DNA from: Thermoproteota archaeon
GTDB lineage: Archaea; Thermoproteota; EX4484-205; JAAOZP01
Assembly: GCA_026414125.1 (NCBI GenBank)
Contig: JAOAJQ010000011.1
Coordinates: 1-16,855 of the forward strand
Direction of reading: 5' to 3'
Length of the DNA: 16,855 bases
The position numbers and the translations under genes were made by a program. A model generated the notes under the pieces. The model made no database searches. It saw only the letters and a program-made list of their open reading frames with translations, and was not told where the DNA came from. Position 1 is the first letter of the stretch; the number at the start of each line of letters is the position of its first letter. Positions 6,198 through 13,395 of this stretch are shown piece after piece.

Positions 6198-7751
6198 GTG
6201 TTAAAGTTGGGAGGGTTCCTCCTCGGTTCAGACATAGGGACTTCTGCAACGAAAACAATACTTGTGGACTCGGAGGGAAGGGAGGTCGCTAGCTCAACAG
6301 CCGAATATGGAGTGATAACTCTTAAAACAGGCTGGGCTGAACAGTGGCCCGACGTGTGGTTTCAAGCATTATGCCAGACTATTAAGGATGTTGTGAAGAA
6401 GGCGTCGATCGACCCGCGTGACATAGCTGGATATTGTGTGAGCAGCCTCTACGGCGGCTCAGGAATACCTTGCGACAGGGAGATGAATCCTCTTAGACCA
6501 TGCTTAATATGGGCTGACAGGAGGGCGACTGAGGAATGCAGGTGGATCAGGGAGAACATAGGGGAGGAAAGGGTTTTCAAAGAAACCTGCAACACGATAG
6601 ACCCATACTACGGGTATACCAAGATGCTCTGGATAAAGAGGAATGAGCCCCAAGTTTGGAGCAGGATCCACCAGCTGGTTACGCCTAACGCATACTGCGT
6701 GTACAGGCTTACCGGGGAAATGTCGGTTGACTATTCTTCAATAGGCAACTACGGTGGTATTTTCAACCCCAAGGAGAGAAGGTTCGCCGAGGAGCTGATG
6801 AGAGACCTAGGTATACCTAGGAGCTTTTTCCCGGAGAAGATAAGCATGTCTAAGGATGTTGTCGGAGAGATTACTTCAGAGGGTGCTGAGCTAAGTGGTC
6901 TTGCTAAGGGCACTCCTGTCTGCGCCGGGGGAATAGACGCGCCCATGTCCGCTCTAGGGGTTGGCGCACTCGGCGACGGCGAGCTCGCAATGATGCTTGG
7001 CACCTCAGTCTGCAACGGTTTCATCCAGGACGAGCCCAGGTTCTCCCCGAAGCTCATAAACTATTCCCACGTGGCGTATGACGACAGGAAGTTCTATTCT
7101 TTCGCCGGAATCATAACCGCAGGCTACGCGATCAGGTGGTTCAGGGACAATCTTGGAAGCGTTGAAAGCATGCTTGCAAGAGAGGCTGGTTTAAGCGCCT
7201 ACAGCATCCTAGACATGGAGGCTGAAAGGGTTCCGGCTGGCTCCGACGGGCTGATATTCCTTCCCCATATGATGGTTGGCGAGAGAGCCCCATGGTGGGA
7301 CGAGTATGTCAGGGGAGTTTTCTTCGGCTTAACGCTGAACCATACTAAGGCCCACATGTATAGGTCTATTCTAGAGGGTATCGCGTACGCCATAAGATAC
7401 TGCGTTGAAACAGCTTTAGAAACCGGGATTCCTTTAAGGAGAGCGATACTCGTCAACGGTGGGGCAAGGTCAAGGGTCTGGAGGAGGATTATAACAGACG
7501 TTTTAAACAGGGATGTAGAATACTTGGCTGCAAGCATAGGTGCGCCCTACGGTGATGCCCTGCTTGCAGGAGTTGGAACGGGGATTCTTAAGGGCTATGA
7601 GGTTATAAACGAATGGTTGACGAGCAGCGAGACAATTAAGCCGGTTCAAGAGGCAGCTTTAAAATACGGGCAGCTCTACAGGATCTATAAGAGGCTCTAC
7701 GAGGCCCTCAGGGAGGATTTCAAGGAACTGAAGAGGCTTGAGACTCAGTAG
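6198..7751 (+). CDS. FGGY-family carbohydrate kinase
   Basis: A 517-residue ATP-dependent sugar kinase that would phosphorylate the ketose made by the upstream isomerase (xylulose, fuculose, rhamnulose or ribulose type). It has two actin-like domains. The N-terminal phosphate loop is GSDIGTSATK (residues 10-19), with a sugar-site segment LIWADRRATEE further on. The second phosphate region is CAGGIDAPMSALGVG followed by MMLGTSVCNGF. The C-terminal nucleotide site is LVNGGARSRVWRRI then GAPYGDALLAGVG. Length is typical of the family (about 500). The frame is open to 6090, but the added residues show no domain similarity. GTG 6198 fits the TATA box, and TTG 6207, with GGTG 6 nt before it, is an alternative. 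The gene converges on the aldolase with 59 bp between them. Kinase assignment is firm; the exact sugar cannot be told from sequence alone. Confidence 0.9.
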   Translation: MLKLGGFLLGSDIGTSATKTILVDSEGREVASSTAEYGVITLKTGWAEQWPDVWFQALCQTIKDVVKKASIDPRDIAGYCVSSLYGGSGIPCDREMNPLRPCLIWADRRATEECRWIRENIGEERVFKETCNTIDPYYGYTKMLWIKRNEPQVWSRIHQLVTPNAYCVYRLTGEMSVDYSSIGNYGGIFNPKERRFAEELMRDLGIPRSFFPEKISMSKDVVGEITSEGAELSGLAKGTPVCAGGIDAPMSALGVGALGDGELAMMLGTSVCNGFIQDEPRFSPKLINYSHVAYDDRKFYSFAGIITAGYAIRWFRDNLGSVESMLAREAGLSAYSILDMEAERVPAGSDGLIFLPHMMVGERAPWWDEYVRGVFFGLTLNHTKAHMYRSILEGIAYAIRYCVETALETGIPLRRAILVNGGARSRVWRRIITDVLNRDVEYLAASIGAPYGDALLAGVGTGILKGYEVINEWLTSSETIKPVQEAALKYGQLYRIYKRLYEALREDFKELKRLETQ

Positions 7752-7810
7752 CACATTGACTCGTAAAGCCATAAGACCATCGTAGAACCTTCAAGCTTCA
7801 ATGAGGAAGA

Positions 7811-8551
7811 TCACCAGTTTTTCGCTAGGTTCCTCCTATATGCTTCTGCTTGAAGCCTCCGGATTGCTTCAGCCTGCTCGGTTGAAAGGGATTCAGGCTT
7901 CCCGCCTGGTTTAAGCAGTCCAGCCAGAATCGATGATAAGACAGTGATCTTAGCACTCTCCTCCATTATCTCCAGCCTGTAGTATGCTTCCCTAAGCGAA
8001 GAGCCGAGAGTGATCACTCCATGGTTCTTCAAGAGCATGCAGTCATGAGTTTTCGCAGCCTCCCCGGCTGCTTCAGCAAGCTCCTCTGAGCCAGGCGGGT
8101 AGAACGGCAGGTTTGCAACCTTCTCCAGGAAAACCGCGTGATCAGGGTAGAGGGGAGTATTCAGGTTAAGCCCAACCGTGGTCAGGGCTATGCAGAAAGG
8201 CGGGTGAGCATGGATAACAGCGTTAACATCATCTCTGGCTAAGTGGCAGCTTGCTAGAACCCCCACCTCCATTGACGGCTTTAAAACTCCTTTCACCACC
8301 CTAAGCGTCTCCAATTCTACTTCTACGAAGTCCTCCGGCTTAAGCTCCCCAAGGTTGAAGCCACTCGGCTTAACGAGTATTGTTCTTCCACGGTTCAGCC
8401 TGGCGCTTAACGTTCCACCGGGTCCAGTGGCCAGCTTAGCGATGTATATGGCGTGCGAGTAGTCGCTGAGCATTTTCCTAAGTTCCCCTTCAGACGGAGT
8501 AGTGTTAAGCTGCAATCCTAATGTTGCAGCTAATTCTTTAAATAAAAACAT
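7811..8551 (-). CDS. Class II aldolase/adducin family (FucA/AraD-like)
   Basis: A 246-residue zinc-dependent enzyme of the fuculose-1-phosphate aldolase / ribulose-5-phosphate 4-epimerase family. The zinc ligands are visible: H114 and H116 in VIHAHPPFC and H177 in LLKNHGV. The catalytic glutamate position of SSE in relatives is E95 in KPSMEVG. The segments TGPGGTLSARL (42-52) and VKPSGFNLGEL (60-70) match the phosphate-binding loops. It could split a ketose 1-phosphate into dihydroxyacetone phosphate plus an aldehyde (L-lactaldehyde for 6-deoxyhexoses) or epimerise a pentulose 5-phosphate. With an isomerase and a kinase adjacent and a fucosidase 3 kb away, the aldolase role is favoured but inferred. 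It is on the opposite strand from the kinase and so is separately transcribed. Before the ATG, GTTAGGATGG may act as a weak ribosome binding site. Confidence 0.85.
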   Translation of the reverse strand: MFLFKELAATLGLQLNTTPSEGELRKMLSDYSHAIYIAKLATGPGGTLSARLNRGRTILVKPSGFNLGELKPEDFVEVELETLRVVKGVLKPSMEVGVLASCHLARDDVNAVIHAHPPFCIALTTVGLNLNTPLYPDHAVFLEKVANLPFYPPGSEELAEAAGEAAKTHDCMLLKNHGVITLGSSLREAYYRLEIMEESAKITVLSSILAGLLKPGGKPESLSTEQAEAIRRLQAEAYRRNLAKNW

Positions 8552-8828
8552 TTTGCCATCCTAACTGTAAACTGGAATGGAACACGATTATGCTGGTGCT
8601 CGTGCCAGATCTAATACTATTATCTGTATTCTTATACTTGCTGACGCCACTTGATCTTCTGGGGGTGAACAGTTCAAAAGTTTCCGTTGCGAGCAGACCG
8701 GGATCTGATAAACGCTTAAGTCAACTATTTGCCGAAGCAAAGTAAAAAAAATCTTAGAAGTAAGCCGACGGTTAACAGCCTGCTAACTATTGGTGTTTGG
8801 AAGGACTAGTTGAATCAAGCACTACGGG
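8552..8828. other. 277-bp intergenic region
   Basis: No gene is seen on either strand. It must contain the aldolase promoter (minus strand), but no clear TATA box lies at the usual distance; CAAGTATAAGAAT on the minus strand near 8632 would give a leader of about 55-60 nt. The left-pointing T tract at 8743-8751 serves the GH53 gene. Confidence 0.4.
8743..8751 (-). terminator. T-tract terminator candidate after GH53 gene
   Basis: Eight consecutive T residues on the minus strand lie about 80 nt after the GH53 stop codon. Archaeal polymerase terminates at such tracts without needing a hairpin. No other T run of this length occurs nearby. Confidence 0.4.
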
Positions 8829-9890
8829 TTATGCATAGGGTGAACCATATTTAAGAGAATTCACGGCCTGCCTTGCTTTACCATCTTCGTCAAATAGAGA
8901 CATCGGCCCCCAGCCGAAGTTCAAAGGCATTTCGAGAGGCATATTTACTTGCTTTACCATCTCCTTAGTAAGATAAAGCTCGGGGCTCCAGTAGAACGCA
9001 CCTAGGAAACCTAGTTCTAAGCAATGCTTAAGGAAGTTCTTTATCCAGAGTGCTTGGCCTTCTACTGTCAGAGGATAACCCGGTGAGGGTTTATTCATGA
9101 ACCAGAACTGGCCACCGGGAATTTTGCAAGGATAAGCATACTCGGCGATGGCTACAGCTTTGCTATTGCGATCTCCAAGTGTTTTCAAACTCTTTAAGTG
9201 GTCTAGACTCAGCCCCATTCCAGACGAATAGAAGGAGAAGCAAATAATTTCGTAATCAACATTAAGCTCATTCATCGTTAAAATAAAAGATTCCAGAAGC
9301 ACAAGGTCCCAGCTTTTTCCAAGGTGTAATGCTACGGGTTTTCCACTGTAAGCCCTAAGTGTTTTAATAGCCTCTTTCAGTATTAGAGCCTCCTTCAACC
9401 ATATATTGCGCCTAAGCCAATCAATACTCTTCCGCATCCTCCTATGCTTCCGTCCAGCGAACACTCCACATATACCGTAGTCAATCTCATTACCTATCTG
9501 GTAGTATGCGCAATCATCCTCTAAGTTTTTCATACACTCTGCAACTCTAGAGATGTAGGAAGCCACAAGCTTCAACCTAGTCTCGAACTGAAGCGAAGCC
9601 CACGTCGCTGGCGCAGGTTGTTTAAACAGGTCTGCCCAACTATCCGAGAGAAATATTGTCGGCTGAATTCTCATGCCAACGCCCAATGCTTTTTCAGCCA
9701 GCCTTGAAGCGTAGGGAAGCCTCGAGGGACCTGAATCTCCAAACCAGATTCGAAGCCTTATGCAATTGACGCCTAAACCCTTGAAAAAGGATAAGATGTC
9801 ATCTATCTCTACGCCAGATTCGGTTTTCCACCTGAAGCCCAGCTCCTCCATTAATGGAGCATAGTTACTATCTATACCGTTGAGAAACAT
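8829..9890 (-). CDS. GH53 endo-beta-1,4-galactanase-like glycoside hydrolase
   Basis: A 353-residue (beta/alpha)8 enzyme of glycoside hydrolase family 53 (clan GH-A), which cuts beta-1,4-galactan side chains of pectic arabinogalactan I. Landmarks in order: MFLNGIDSNYAPLMEELG at the N-terminus, GLGVNCIRLRIW, FLSDSWADLFKQPAP, YYQIGNEIDYG with the acid/base E125, FSFYSSG, and VAIAEYAYP with the nucleophile E240. A TTG at 9914 would add eight residues, but a TATA box centred at 9920 is only 6 bp from it and 30 bp from ATG 9890, and the domain starts exactly at this ATG. No signal peptide is visible, so the enzyme is probably cytoplasmic, whereas most characterised GH53 enzymes are secreted. It may therefore act on imported galacto-oligosaccharides. 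Codon use does not stand out by eye. Confidence 0.85.
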   Translation of the reverse strand: MFLNGIDSNYAPLMEELGFRWKTESGVEIDDILSFFKGLGVNCIRLRIWFGDSGPSRLPYASRLAEKALGVGMRIQPTIFLSDSWADLFKQPAPATWASLQFETRLKLVASYISRVAECMKNLEDDCAYYQIGNEIDYGICGVFAGRKHRRMRKSIDWLRRNIWLKEALILKEAIKTLRAYSGKPVALHLGKSWDLVLLESFILTMNELNVDYEIICFSFYSSGMGLSLDHLKSLKTLGDRNSKAVAIAEYAYPCKIPGGQFWFMNKPSPGYPLTVEGQALWIKNFLKHCLELGFLGAFYWSPELYLTKEMVKQVNMPLEMPLNFGWGPMSLFDEDGKARQAVNSLKYGSPYA

Positions 9891-9914
9891 GCTTGAACAG
9901 AATTCGGTTGACAA

Positions 9915-9925
9915 GTTTATTTAAG
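9915..9925 (-). promoter_or_regulatory. TATA box of the GH53 gene
   Basis: CTTAAATAAAC on the minus strand is centred about 30 bp upstream of ATG 9890. It decides the start codon, because it overlaps the position any transcript reaching TTG 9914 would need. The remaining sequence to 10129 shows no gene. Confidence 0.5.
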
Positions 9926-10129
9926 ATTTCGCAACGCCTCAAGATCAGGCGGCGGATCGCTCTTAGCATGCTTGTTTTCAAAGAGCTTTCCCATACTTTG
10001 CTCTTGTTGTTGGACGCTACACGACGTGGTTATTGTTAAACCATCTTTAGCAGACTGAAATATAGAAGGCTTGTTATACTCATTTCTAGAGTAGTGTGCT
10101 TAAACATCAACCTTATGAATTCCGAGGCT

Positions 10130-10143
10130 AAAAAACAAAAAAA
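10130..10143 (-). terminator. Poly-T terminator after the cyclodeaminase-family gene
   Basis: On the minus strand TTTTTTTGTTTTTT begins 10 nt after the stop codon at 10154-10156. It is the clearest archaeal-type termination signal in the window. Confidence 0.6.
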
Positions 10144-10153
10144 CTTAAGCGTT

Positions 10154-11134
10154 TCAAAGCTCCAGCCAGGTTCCCACTCCTTTCTCCAAAGCCCTCCTGT
10201 ATATTTCAGGAGCCACCGCCATGTCCTCTAAGGCTAGTCCCAGATTCATCGCCATAGTCCTCTCACTATCGCTCTCTCTTCCAGGCTTAAACCCGTTAAC
10301 TATCTCTCCCAAGTCCGCGTAGGGGCTGGGTGTTGAACGGAAATACCCGATGCTCCTGTAGTATTGGAACTGCGCATGGTCGTCAGTGCTTATCTTGTCG
10401 AATTGGGCAAGCGCCTCCGGCTTCCAGTAGCTGTCGAAGTCCACTGCGCTCGCAAACCCGCCTGGTTGAAGCCAGTCCCTGTCGATCGTCGGTCTAGGGT
10501 TCTTCAAAATGGGGCCGGAGGTCACTACGATGTCGCTTTTAACAACGGCTTCCCTAGGCTCGTTAACCCCGATTATCTCGACACCAAGCTTATCAGACAT
10601 TTCTTTCACGTATTTTTCCTGCGCCTCTCTCGAAATATCGTAAGCGTAGACGCGTCTTATTTTAAACAGAGATGTTAAGGCCTCCAGGTTTGTACGCCCC
10701 TGCACACCACAGGCCAGTATGCCGACAGTATCACTGTCCCGCCTAGCCAAGTATTTGGCTGACAGGGCTGTTGCGGCACCAGTCCGATAAGCAGTTATCC
10801 AAGTGCAGTCCATGACCGCGTAGGGCAGGCCTGTTTCAACATCATTCAATATGAGGAGCCCGCTTATGTACGGGAGGCCATGCTTATAGTTCTCCGGATA
10901 GCCGCTCACCCATTTTATTCCGGCGGACCTCATCCCAGGGATGTACGCCGGCATCGCGTGGATGAAGGCGTCTGGCTTCGTGTGGATACCTGGTTTGGGA
11001 GGCATTTCCACGAGGCCCTGACCCTTAAGTCTGAAGGCTTCCTCCAGGAGGCTGATGATGGTTTTAAGGTCGAGAGCTACTTTTTCAACGTCTGAACGAG
11101 ACAAGTAGAGTAGTCTACGAGGGTTCATCAGCAT
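10154..11134 (-). CDS. Ornithine cyclodeaminase / mu-crystallin family protein
   Basis: A 326-residue NAD(P)-dependent enzyme of the OCD/mu-crystallin family, whose members include ornithine cyclodeaminase, archaeal alanine dehydrogenase, and pyrroline-2-carboxylate or other imine reductases. Visible landmarks: substrate-site K74 in SAGIKWVSGYPEN, VMDCTWITAYRTGAATALSA (R117 in the RTGA signature), the Rossmann turn GILACGVQGRTN (138-148; Cys where many members have Ala or Gly), SDIVVTSG, the candidate catalytic Asp in AVDFDS, DLGEIVNG and the C-terminal ALEDMAVA. It does not carry the exact active-site context I associate with true ornithine cyclodeaminases (GGDCPGKTEL), so a different amino or imino acid substrate is likely. 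The ATG at 11134 is about 25 bp from a TATA box. It lies among sugar genes with no evident metabolic link and is divergent from the fucosidase. Confidence 0.85.
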   Translation of the reverse strand: MLMNPRRLLYLSRSDVEKVALDLKTIISLLEEAFRLKGQGLVEMPPKPGIHTKPDAFIHAMPAYIPGMRSAGIKWVSGYPENYKHGLPYISGLLILNDVETGLPYAVMDCTWITAYRTGAATALSAKYLARRDSDTVGILACGVQGRTNLEALTSLFKIRRVYAYDISREAQEKYVKEMSDKLGVEIIGVNEPREAVVKSDIVVTSGPILKNPRPTIDRDWLQPGGFASAVDFDSYWKPEALAQFDKISTDDHAQFQYYRSIGYFRSTPSPYADLGEIVNGFKPGRESDSERTMAMNLGLALEDMAVAPEIYRRALEKGVGTWLEL

Positions 11135-11151
11135 TAAGTAAAAGGAAGTTG

Positions 11152-11166
11152 GAATAAAAATATTTA
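11152..11166 (-). promoter_or_regulatory. TATA box of the cyclodeaminase-family gene
   Basis: AAATATTTTTATTCC on the minus strand is centred about 25 bp upstream of ATG 11134, consistent with leaderless initiation. Confidence 0.5.
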
Positions 11167-11202
11167 CGTCTACGACGCGTTGGTTATAAATTGTTCAGAC
11201 GA

Positions 11203-11213
11203 TACTTTTTTAA
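11203..11213 (+). promoter_or_regulatory. TATA box of the fucosidase gene
   Basis: TACTTTTTTAA is centred about 30 bp before ATG 11239. This and the opposed TATA box at 11152-11166 share the 104-bp divergent region, so the two genes could be co-regulated. Confidence 0.45.
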
Positions 11214-11238
11214 ACAAGCATGGAAAAGTTAGACTGGG

Positions 11239-12195
11239 ATGCACATCAGGGAATCAGCAGTAGAATGGTTTAGGAGGGCTAGGCTCGGAATATTCATACA
11301 CTGGGGAGTCTACTCAATCCTTGGAAGAGGAGAATGGGTTATGCATAACGAGAAAATGAGCGTTCAAGAATATGAGAAGCTTGCGGGTCGTTTCAACCCT
11401 GTAGAATTTAACGCTGACGAATGGGTGAGCGTTTTCAAGGAGGCTGGTGCTAAATACATAACTTTCACCACCAAGCATCACGATGGCTTCTGCATGTATG
11501 ACTCTAGGCTCACAGATTACAAGGTTACTAGAACACCCTTCCGCAGGGATGTCTTGAGGGAGCTGGTTGAGGCTGCCGGGAGGATGGGGCTTAAAGTGTT
11601 CTTCTACTACTCCCTGCTTGACTGGCATCACCCGGATTACTATCCACTGGGTGTAACTGGGCAATACTCCGGCAGGAAGCCGGGTGGAGACTGGGGCAAG
11701 TATCTGGACTATTATATTGGTCAAGTCAGGGAGCTTTGCGAGAACTATGGTGAAGTCGGAGGATTCTGGTTTGACGGATGGTGGGACAAGCCTGACGCCG
11801 ACTGGCGTTTAACGGATCTTTATGAAACCATACGCTCACTCCAGCCTTCAGCCCTCATAGGTAATAATCATCATGTCGACCCCTTCCCCGGCGAGGATTT
11901 CCAAATATTTGAGCAGGATGTTCCAGGCGAGAACACAGCTGGGTTCAACAAGGCCAAGGTTTCAAACCTACCATTGGAAACCTGCATGACTATCAACAAC
12001 AGCTGGGGCTACAATAAGGATGATAAAAACTACAAGTCTAGTGCAGAACTAATAGAGGTTTTGAAGAAAGTTAACGGACTCGGTGCAAACCTGCTTTTAA
12101 ACGTTGGACCACTGCCGAGCGGTGAACTGGATCCGGAACAGGTTAAGAGGCTTAAAGAAGTTGGGGCATGGGTGAGGAAGAACTACGGGTTTTAA
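11239..12195 (+). CDS. GH29 alpha-L-fucosidase, catalytic domain only
   Basis: A 318-residue glycoside hydrolase of family 29, a retaining enzyme that releases L-fucose from oligosaccharides. Visible features: WFRRARLGIFIHWGVYS at the start (H21), the His pair H80-H81 in TTKHHDGFCMYDS, YYSLLDWHHPDY, and GGFWFDGWWD with the probable nucleophile D169. The segment FEQDVPGEN (E215, E221) is where the acid/base is expected, though which Glu serves cannot be fixed by eye. The protein ends at WVRKNYGF, right after the barrel, and lacks the C-terminal beta-sandwich of most GH29 enzymes (typically 400-500 residues). No signal peptide is seen, so a cytoplasmic enzyme acting on imported glycans is likely. 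A TATA box at 11203-11213 fits the ATG. The membrane methyltransferase gene follows 21 bp downstream. Confidence 0.9.
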   Translation: MHIRESAVEWFRRARLGIFIHWGVYSILGRGEWVMHNEKMSVQEYEKLAGRFNPVEFNADEWVSVFKEAGAKYITFTTKHHDGFCMYDSRLTDYKVTRTPFRRDVLRELVEAAGRMGLKVFFYYSLLDWHHPDYYPLGVTGQYSGRKPGGDWGKYLDYYIGQVRELCENYGEVGGFWFDGWWDKPDADWRLTDLYETIRSLQPSALIGNNHHVDPFPGEDFQIFEQDVPGENTAGFNKAKVSNLPLETCMTINNSWGYNKDDKNYKSSAELIEVLKKVNGLGANLLLNVGPLPSGELDPEQVKRLKEVGAWVRKNYGF

Positions 12196-12216
12196 ACAAC
12201 CAGTGCCTGATGTCTA

Positions 12217-13206
12217 ATGCGTAAAACCCGGTCGGTTCTCCTCTCCATAATTCTTTCAGCAGTCTTCTCATACGCGTTGCTTTATTCCACGCTCGAGCTT
12301 CCAGTCTTTTTAAACGGGCTGATGATGGAGGCTACTCCACACTACGGTGCCGGCGAGTGGAAGGAGGCTGAACAATTCGTAGACTCTGTTAGACCTTTAG
12401 GCTATCTTTGCCTAGGGGCCACTTTAACCCTGATAATACTCGGGTTCGCAATCGGTAAATACAAGCTGAGCTTCCTAGGCTCGGCCAGCCTCCTTCTCCC
12501 CACTTTCAGCTATTTCGCCTCAGTCATGTTCTTCCTCTCGGGAATAGGCTTTTTGAGGATCATGTGGCTCCCCTTCATAGAGATTTCACCGGGTTCTTCG
12601 ATCTATGAAAAAATAAGTGCGGCAGGCAGTATTCTCGAGCTTGGAGACATTGCCTACCTGCCGTACGACGGTTTAAAAATACTGTTAAACCCTGTCGACA
12701 GTAGGAGGCTCGATGAAACGCTTTTCGAAACAATAGTGTTCACAGCCTCAATCCTGTTTTTCACCGGCTGCGCAACATGGTTCTACGCCAGGCTTCAGGG
12801 AAAAGGGTTTGCAGACATGTTGGTCTACAAGTATTCGAGGCACCCCCAGTACTTAAGCTTCCTAGTTTGGAGCTACGGGCTACTGGTTTACGACAAGTAT
12901 GTTTTCACACCTCCTAAGGGAGGATATTTCGCACCACCCCCATTATTCTGGGTCGCCGCAGCCCTGATCCTTGTTGGGATAGCTCTACGCGAGGAGAAGG
13001 ATATGCTTGGGAAACATGGCTCGGAATACGCTGACTACAGGTCTAGAACCCCCTTCATGCTTCCCTTAACCCGGCTGGTTGGAAGGATGATTAGGACACC
13101 TGTTAAGCTATTTTTTAAAAAAGAATACCCTGAGAAAACAATAGAGATAGTGGTGACTCTGACTTTTTACGGGTTAATCCTGCTGGTGCTTTCAGCTTTA
13201 TATTAA
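12217..13206 (+). CDS. Membrane methyltransferase, isoprenylcysteine/phospholipid methyltransferase-like
   Basis: A 329-residue integral membrane protein. Hydrophobic segments lie at about 6-26, 61-80, 86-117, 159-180, 202-216, 222-237 and 309-328. The C-terminal half carries the SAM-binding signature of the ICMT/PEMT superfamily: YSRHPQYLSF (R198-H199-P200-Q201-Y202), then ALREEKDMLGKHGSEYADY (E239, E240, Y251, Y254) and a following proline-rich segment. Such enzymes methylate small lipophilic or membrane-bound substrates; the target here is unknown. The N-terminal half (about 150 residues) has no recognised domain. A stretch about 115-158 is more polar and may face outside. It starts 21 bp after the fucosidase gene; TTTTAAACA at 12190-12198, overlapping that gene's end, could serve as its own TATA box (about 23 bp to the ATG), so co-transcription is possible but not required. 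Confidence 0.7.
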   Translation: MRKTRSVLLSIILSAVFSYALLYSTLELPVFLNGLMMEATPHYGAGEWKEAEQFVDSVRPLGYLCLGATLTLIILGFAIGKYKLSFLGSASLLLPTFSYFASVMFFLSGIGFLRIMWLPFIEISPGSSIYEKISAAGSILELGDIAYLPYDGLKILLNPVDSRRLDETLFETIVFTASILFFTGCATWFYARLQGKGFADMLVYKYSRHPQYLSFLVWSYGLLVYDKYVFTPPKGGYFAPPPLFWVAAALILVGIALREEKDMLGKHGSEYADYRSRTPFMLPLTRLVGRMIRTPVKLFFKKEYPEKTIEIVVTLTFYGLILLVLSALY

Positions 13207-13221
13207 AAAGTTTTCATTAAG

Positions 13222-13297
13222 CCGGTGTTTTCCGGTGGTCTTTAAACCCTTCTCCAAACCGGGTCTTTAAGACCGGTGGAGGTCGCTCTTTAAATCC
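13222..13297. repeat. Cluster of CCGGTG and TCTTTAA repeats with a palindrome
   Basis: CCGGTG occurs at 13222, 13232 and 13273; the first two are exactly 10 bp apart. TCTTTAA occurs at 13239, 13264 and 13287, in the contexts GTCTTTAAACC, GTCTTTAAGACC and GCTCTTTAAATCC, spaced 25 and 23 bp. The middle copy forms the 13-bp palindrome GGTCTTTAAGACC (13262-13274), extendable with one bulged G to ACCGG...CCGGT. The pattern looks like an array of protein sites rather than coding sequence; no frame is open through it. Confidence 0.55.
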
Positions 13298-13307
13298 GGT
13301 TTAAATC

Positions 13308-13337
13308 AGTTTATTTTAGTTCATTTCAGTTCAAAAG
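13308..13337. repeat. Three tandem 10-bp repeats (AGTTyAttTy)
   Basis: AGTTTATTTT, AGTTCATTTC and AGTTCAAAAG follow one another with an exact 10-bp period (AGTT at 13308, 13318, 13328), one per helical turn, 30 bp upstream of a TATA box. This fits cooperative binding of an activator or repressor. Confidence 0.5.
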
Positions 13338-13366
13338 GGTTTAAGGGTTTTAATCAAGAGAAAAAG

Positions 13367-13377
13367 CTTAAATATTT
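13367..13377 (+). promoter_or_regulatory. TATA box for the small-protein operon
   Basis: CTTAAATATTT is centred at 13372, so initiation is expected near 13398, at the start of a G-rich tract. The transcript would then carry a leader of about 110 nt before TTG 13509, unlike the mostly leaderless genes elsewhere in the window. Confidence 0.5.
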
Positions 13378-13395
13378 GGGTAAGGTAATAGTGAC

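Noticed and set aside
6749..7537. Two antisense frames of about 100 residues inside the kinase gene
   Set aside because: They lie opposite conserved FGGY motifs; Ser/Pro-rich composition is typical of reverse-strand reading of a real gene.
9891..9914. TTG start for the GH53 gene
   Set aside because: It lies only 6 bp from the centre of the TATA box, so it would be outside the transcript; the GH53 domain begins at ATG 9890.
11220..11273. Earlier ATG at 11220 as a start for the fucosidase
   Set aside because: It is in another frame and reaches TAG after 17 codons.
11314..11724. 136-residue open frame on the minus strand inside the fucosidase gene
   Set aside because: It is fully antisense to conserved GH29 coding sequence and has no recognisable protein character.
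13222..13337. CRISPR array
   Set aside because: Repeat units are 6-13 bp, spacings 10-25 bp, and copies are imperfect; there are no spacers or cas genes.
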